A stretch of 64,000 nucleotides of DNA from Agromyces mediolanus (GTDB lineage: Bacteria > Actinomycetota > Actinomycetes > Actinomycetales > Microbacteriaceae): contig NZ_BMRJ01000001.1 in the NCBI RefSeq assembly GCF_014648575.1, positions 1,438,218 to 1,502,217 on the forward strand, given 5' to 3'. Positions 61,313 through 64,000 of the stretch are shown here, piece after piece. The notes beneath the pieces are model-generated. The model made no database searches, was not told the DNA's origin, and saw nothing but the letters and a program-made list of their open reading frames with translations. A program made the translations under genes and the position numbers. Numbering within the stretch: position 1 is the first letter of the stretch; each line of letters starts with the position of its first letter.

Positions 61313-61527
61313 GCCGCGGCGTGGGAGAGCGGGGCGACGAGGACGCGGACGGTGGCTTCGGGCGCGGCCGTGAACCGACCGGCCGCGCCGTCGACGGTCG
61401 TGTACTCGACGCGGATGCCTCGCCCGATGCGTCGGACGCTGGTGATCTCGTAGTGGCGGCCCGTGGTGTTCACGAGCGTGTCGCCGACCCGCAATTCGCG
61501 GGTCTGCCGGAGCTCGATCTCGTTCAT
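61309..61527 (-). CDS. Small conserved-looking protein, 72 residues
   Basis: 72 residues, mostly beta: LRVGDTLVNTTGRHYEITSVRRIGRGIRVEYTTVDGAAGRFTAAPEATVRVLV. The LRVGD start and alternating pattern suggest a small SH3-like or Hint-like barrel; no family recognised. ATG 61527; a perfect 7-bp dyad (61528-61544) directly precedes it. Confidence 0.65.
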   Translation of the reverse strand: MNEIELRQTRELRVGDTLVNTTGRHYEITSVRRIGRGIRVEYTTVDGAAGRFTAAPEATVRVLVAPLSHAAA

Positions 61528-61624
61528 GCTGAGAGTGTCTCAGCACCCACCGACATTCGCCTCGGCATCCGCTCGCCAGGCCTGAGCGCTTCCGGATGTC
61601 GGCGGCGGATGGCAGCATCGAGGC

Positions 61625-62485
61625 ATGCCGGAGCTCCCCGAGGTGCAGGCGCTGACGGCGTTCCTCGACGAACGCGCGGTCGGTCACGCCTTCGCGTCGC
61701 TGCGGGTCGCCGCCATCGCCGCGTTGAAGACGTTCGACCCGCCGTTGTCGGCGCTCGAGGGGCGCGCCATCGAACGGGTCGCGAGACACGGCAAGTTCAT
61801 CGACCTCGACGCGGGTGGGGTGCACCTCGTGTTCCATCTGGCCCGCGCCGGGTGGCTGCGCTGGTACGACGAGCTGCCCGCCACCCCCGTGAAGCCGGGC
61901 AAATCGCCGCTCGCGCTGCGGGTACGGCTCGACGACGGCTCAGGCTTCGACCTCACCGAGGCCGGCACGAAGAAGTCGCTCGCCGTCTCCGTCGTCCGCG
62001 ATCCCGCCGAGGTGCCCGGCATCGCGAGACTCGGCCCCGACCCGACGGCCGACGAGTTCACTCTGGCCGACTTCGCCGCCGTGCTCGACGGGCGGCGCAC
62101 GCAGATCAAGGGCCTGCTGCGCGACCAATCCGTGTTCGCCGGCATCGGCAACGCCTACTCCGACGAGATCCTGCACGCCGCCCGCATGTCGCCGTACGCC
62201 CTCGCCGCGAAGCTCACGCCGCAGCAGGTCGAGCAGCTCTACACCGCGATGCGCGAGACGCTCGCCGAGGCGGTGGCCGAGGCCTCCGGAAAGCCGCCGG
62301 CCGAGCTGAAGGACGCGAAGCGGCGCGCGCTGCGCGTCCACGGCCGCACGGGGCAGAGCTGCCCGGTGTGCGGCTCCACCATCCGCCAGGTCATCTTCGC
62401 CGACTCGACCTTCCAGTACTGCCCCGGCTGCCAGACCGGGGGCAAGGTGCTCGCAGACCGGGTGCTGTCCCGCCTCGTCAAGTAG
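61625..62485 (+). CDS. Fpg/Nei family DNA glycosylase, paralogue 2
   Basis: 286 residues. Catalytic N-terminus PELPEVQAL (Pro2, Glu3), Lys in RHGKFIDL, H2TH motif FAGIGNAYSDEILHAA and zinc finger CPVCG with CPGCQTGG. The Arg of the E. coli finger is Ser here. It acts on oxidised bases in DNA. Homologous to the gene at 59588 over its whole length (the YSDEIL and QTGG motifs are nearly identical), so they are ancient duplicates. Followed by a GNAT gene. Confidence 0.93.
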   Translation: MPELPEVQALTAFLDERAVGHAFASLRVAAIAALKTFDPPLSALEGRAIERVARHGKFIDLDAGGVHLVFHLARAGWLRWYDELPATPVKPGKSPLALRVRLDDGSGFDLTEAGTKKSLAVSVVRDPAEVPGIARLGPDPTADEFTLADFAAVLDGRRTQIKGLLRDQSVFAGIGNAYSDEILHAARMSPYALAAKLTPQQVEQLYTAMRETLAEAVAEASGKPPAELKDAKRRALRVHGRTGQSCPVCGSTIRQVIFADSTFQYCPGCQTGGKVLADRVLSRLVK

Positions 62486-62540
62486 CTGCGGCGGCCCGCG
62501 CGGCTGCGGCCGGTCGGGGTCGCTGGCAGACTGGGAGGCG

Positions 62541-63116
62541 ATGACGACTGCGAACGTGTCCTGGCCCCGTCCCGCCGGCCGCCTCGAACTGCGGCTGCCG
62601 ACCGCCGAACTCCTCGACCGTGTCCTGGAGTGGCGCAACCGTCCGGAGGTCACCCGCTGGCTGCTGCACACCACCGTCGAGCCCGAGGCGTTCCGCACCG
62701 CGTGGCTCGACAGCATCGCCGACCCGACAGACCACTCCGCCATCGCACTGCTCGACGGCGAGGTCGTCGGCACCGGCTCGCTCTCGCTGAGCGACGCGAT
62801 GGGGCAGAGTCACGTGCCCGACGGCCCGTGGCGCGGCGCCGAGGCCGACCTCGGCTATCTCATCGATCCAGCGCACGCCGGCGCCGGACACGCGACCGAG
62901 ATCGCTCGCGCACTGCTCAGCCTCGCCTTCGACGAGCTCGGAGTGCGCCGCGTGACCGCGGGCTGCTTCGCCGACAACACCGGCTCCTGGCGGGTGATGG
63001 AGAAACTCGGGATGCGGCGCGAGCAGCACGGCGTGCGCGACTCCTGGCACGCCGAACTCGGCTGGATCGACGGCTTCACCTACGCCATGCTCGCCGAGGA
63101 GTGGCGGGCGGGCTGA
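62541..63116 (+). CDS. GNAT family N-acetyltransferase, RimJ-like
   Basis: 191 residues of the Acetyltransf_3 type: LRLPTAELLDRVLEWRNRPEVTRWLLH at the start, ADLGYLIDPAHAGAGHATEIARALLSLAFDELGVRRVTAGCFADNTGSWRVMEKLGMRREQHGVRDSWHAELGWIDGFTYAML. Acetylates an amine of a protein N-terminus or small molecule. GGGAGG about two bases before the ATG. Confidence 0.92.
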   Translation: MTTANVSWPRPAGRLELRLPTAELLDRVLEWRNRPEVTRWLLHTTVEPEAFRTAWLDSIADPTDHSAIALLDGEVVGTGSLSLSDAMGQSHVPDGPWRGAEADLGYLIDPAHAGAGHATEIARALLSLAFDELGVRRVTAGCFADNTGSWRVMEKLGMRREQHGVRDSWHAELGWIDGFTYAMLAEEWRAG

Positions 63117-63117
63117 G

Positions 63118-63717
63118 TCACCCGAGCTCGAGCTCCAGGCGGTCGAGGAGCCGACGGAGCGGCTCGGGCGTGGTCGAGGCATCCAGCCGCTCGGCGAGCT
63201 GCGCCGCGAGGGCGCGCTTGCGCCCCGCGCCGCTGCCGGCGAAGCGGTGCAGCTGATCGGCCCGCGCCCGGTCGCGCCACTCCGGCTGGCGCTGGAATCT
63301 CGCGAACCGGCCGGCGTCGCCGATCTGCCGCAGCGCGTCCTCGACCGCATCGGTGCCGAGGGCTCGGATGAGCTCGTCCTCGAGGTCGCGAACGCAGACG
63401 AAGAAGCCGCGTGCGGCGAGACCGTCGCGATCCAGCATCGCCCCGCCTTCGGCGAGCGCGGCCGCCACGAAGCGCTCCTCGGGGGCGTCGGCGAGTCCGA
63501 GCAACGCCGTCTGCGGATGGGCGGTCCGGAGTTCGGCGACCACGTGGCGGATGTTCGTGACGCCGTGCATCGGCACGAGTGCGGCTCCGCCCGCCCCGCC
63601 GTGGAAGCGGATGCCTCGCGAGGCCGCCAACCGTTCGACGACGACGGCGTCGCTGTCGCCCTCGACGAGCACGGCCGTCCGCGGCGCCGTGCGGCCGGCG
63701 AGTTCGAAGACGCGCAT
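63118..63717 (-). CDS. TOPRIM-domain protein, OLD-like
   Basis: 199 residues. TOPRIM motif TAVLVEGDSDAVVVERLAASRG (catalytic Glu, then D-x-D type spacing) and the later FVCVRDLEDELIRALG, a pattern known from actinobacterial TOPRIM nucleotidyl-transferase/hydrolase proteins of about this size related to OLD nucleases but without the ATPase. It probably cuts or modifies nucleic acid; its role is unknown. ATG 63717 chosen as the first residue of the conserved region; it ends one base from the GNAT stop. Confidence 0.8.
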   Translation of the reverse strand: MRVFELAGRTAPRTAVLVEGDSDAVVVERLAASRGIRFHGGAGGAALVPMHGVTNIRHVVAELRTAHPQTALLGLADAPEERFVAAALAEGGAMLDRDGLAARGFFVCVRDLEDELIRALGTDAVEDALRQIGDAGRFARFQRQPEWRDRARADQLHRFAGSGAGRKRALAAQLAERLDASTTPEPLRRLLDRLELELG

Positions 63718-63820
63718 GATGAGCCCAGCCTGGCAGCGGGGGAGCAGATCCGCCAGCGCTCGACGACGCGCAGTACGGGCTGGACGGGTCGCGCAGGGCG
63801 GGCGGGAGGATGATGGGGGC

Positions 63821-64000
63821 GTGACCACCCCGCCCGCCGTCCCGGATCTCGCCGCGCTCGCCGCGCGGCTCCGCGCCGCCGGCTGCGTGTACGCCGAGGA
63901 GGAGGCCGCGCTGCTGCTCGATGCGGTGGCGGCGTCGCGCCCGGCGGCTGCGAGCGAACTCGAGCGGCTCGTCACCCGCCGCGAAGCGGGGGAGCCGCTG
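63821..64000 (+). CDS. PrmC/HemK-like protein N5-glutamine methyltransferase, 3'-truncated
   Basis: Sixty codons at the window edge: PDLAALAARLRAAGCVYAEEEAALLLDAVA and ASELERLVTRREAGEPL. This is the helical N-terminus of a release-factor glutamine methyltransferase paralogue, where RRxxGEPL is characteristic. GTG start at 63821. The SAM domain lies beyond the window. Confidence 0.75.
   Translation, partial: MTTPPAVPDLAALAARLRAAGCVYAEEEAALLLDAVAASRPAAASELERLVTRREAGEPL

Overview
The window is a very GC-rich actinobacterial chromosome segment. It fits Microbacteriaceae best: GC-biased third codon positions, frequent GGATGC/GCATCC words around genes, many genes whose start codon lies 6-8 nt after a TANNNT -10 hexamer (leaderless type), a long-form glyceraldehyde-3-phosphate dehydrogenase, and the actinobacterial order greA, DUF4307, small membrane protein, hemolysin III, uppS. 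No rRNA, tRNA or CRISPR array was recognised, and no gene-free stretch exceeds 300 bp (longest 279 bp, 49739-50017).

Layout. 1-7760: end of an SDR gene, then a minus-strand cluster of AraC regulator, MoaF-like and SnoaL-like proteins and a branched-chain-amino-acid-type ABC importer with fused LivM-LivG. 7948-12248: small membrane protein, gap, thiolase and a 3-hydroxyacyl-CoA-dehydrogenase-like SDR. 12256-17515: PadR/membrane-protein pair, YcaQ/AlkX-type DNA glycosylase, AI-2E family permease and threonine ammonia-lyase. 17604-23551: greA to uppS block (without mca), class V aminotransferase, PhoH. 23612-31285: flavoprotein, second PadR/membrane pair, fumC, carbonic anhydrase, DUF4245, xseB, xseA, ispH. 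31382-35738: TetR with a heterodimeric ABC exporter. 35815-43272: fbaA, two tandem class II fructose bisphosphatases, rmuC, exonuclease, methyltransferase. 43338-44408: ychF.

44399-49992 is a 5.6-kb island of lower GC, inserted at the 3' end of ychF and bounded by a 15-bp direct repeat. The original ychF end, coding for FRFNV and stop, now lies at its right border. The island carries a MamI-like restriction endonuclease, a facing N6-adenine methyltransferase, a small basic-tailed protein translationally coupled to the methyltransferase, a PIN-like protein, an unknown 107-residue protein and a possible recombinase remnant. A perfect actinobacterial LexA (SOS) box lies just upstream of the small protein/methyltransferase operon. 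I consider this the most novel feature of the window.

50018-64000 returns to chromosomal GC: pentapeptide protein, lipoprotein, DHFR-like reductase opposite a TetR gene with two 26-bp operators, CDF transporter coupled to a half-size solute-binding lipoprotein, CGNR regulator opposite an MFS exporter, acyltransferase, SUKH protein, an ECF-like sigma factor with a membrane protein, two Fpg/Nei glycosylase paralogues, GNAT acetyltransferases, a TOPRIM protein and the start of a PrmC-like methyltransferase.

All functional calls come from reading motifs and recalling families; no database search was run.
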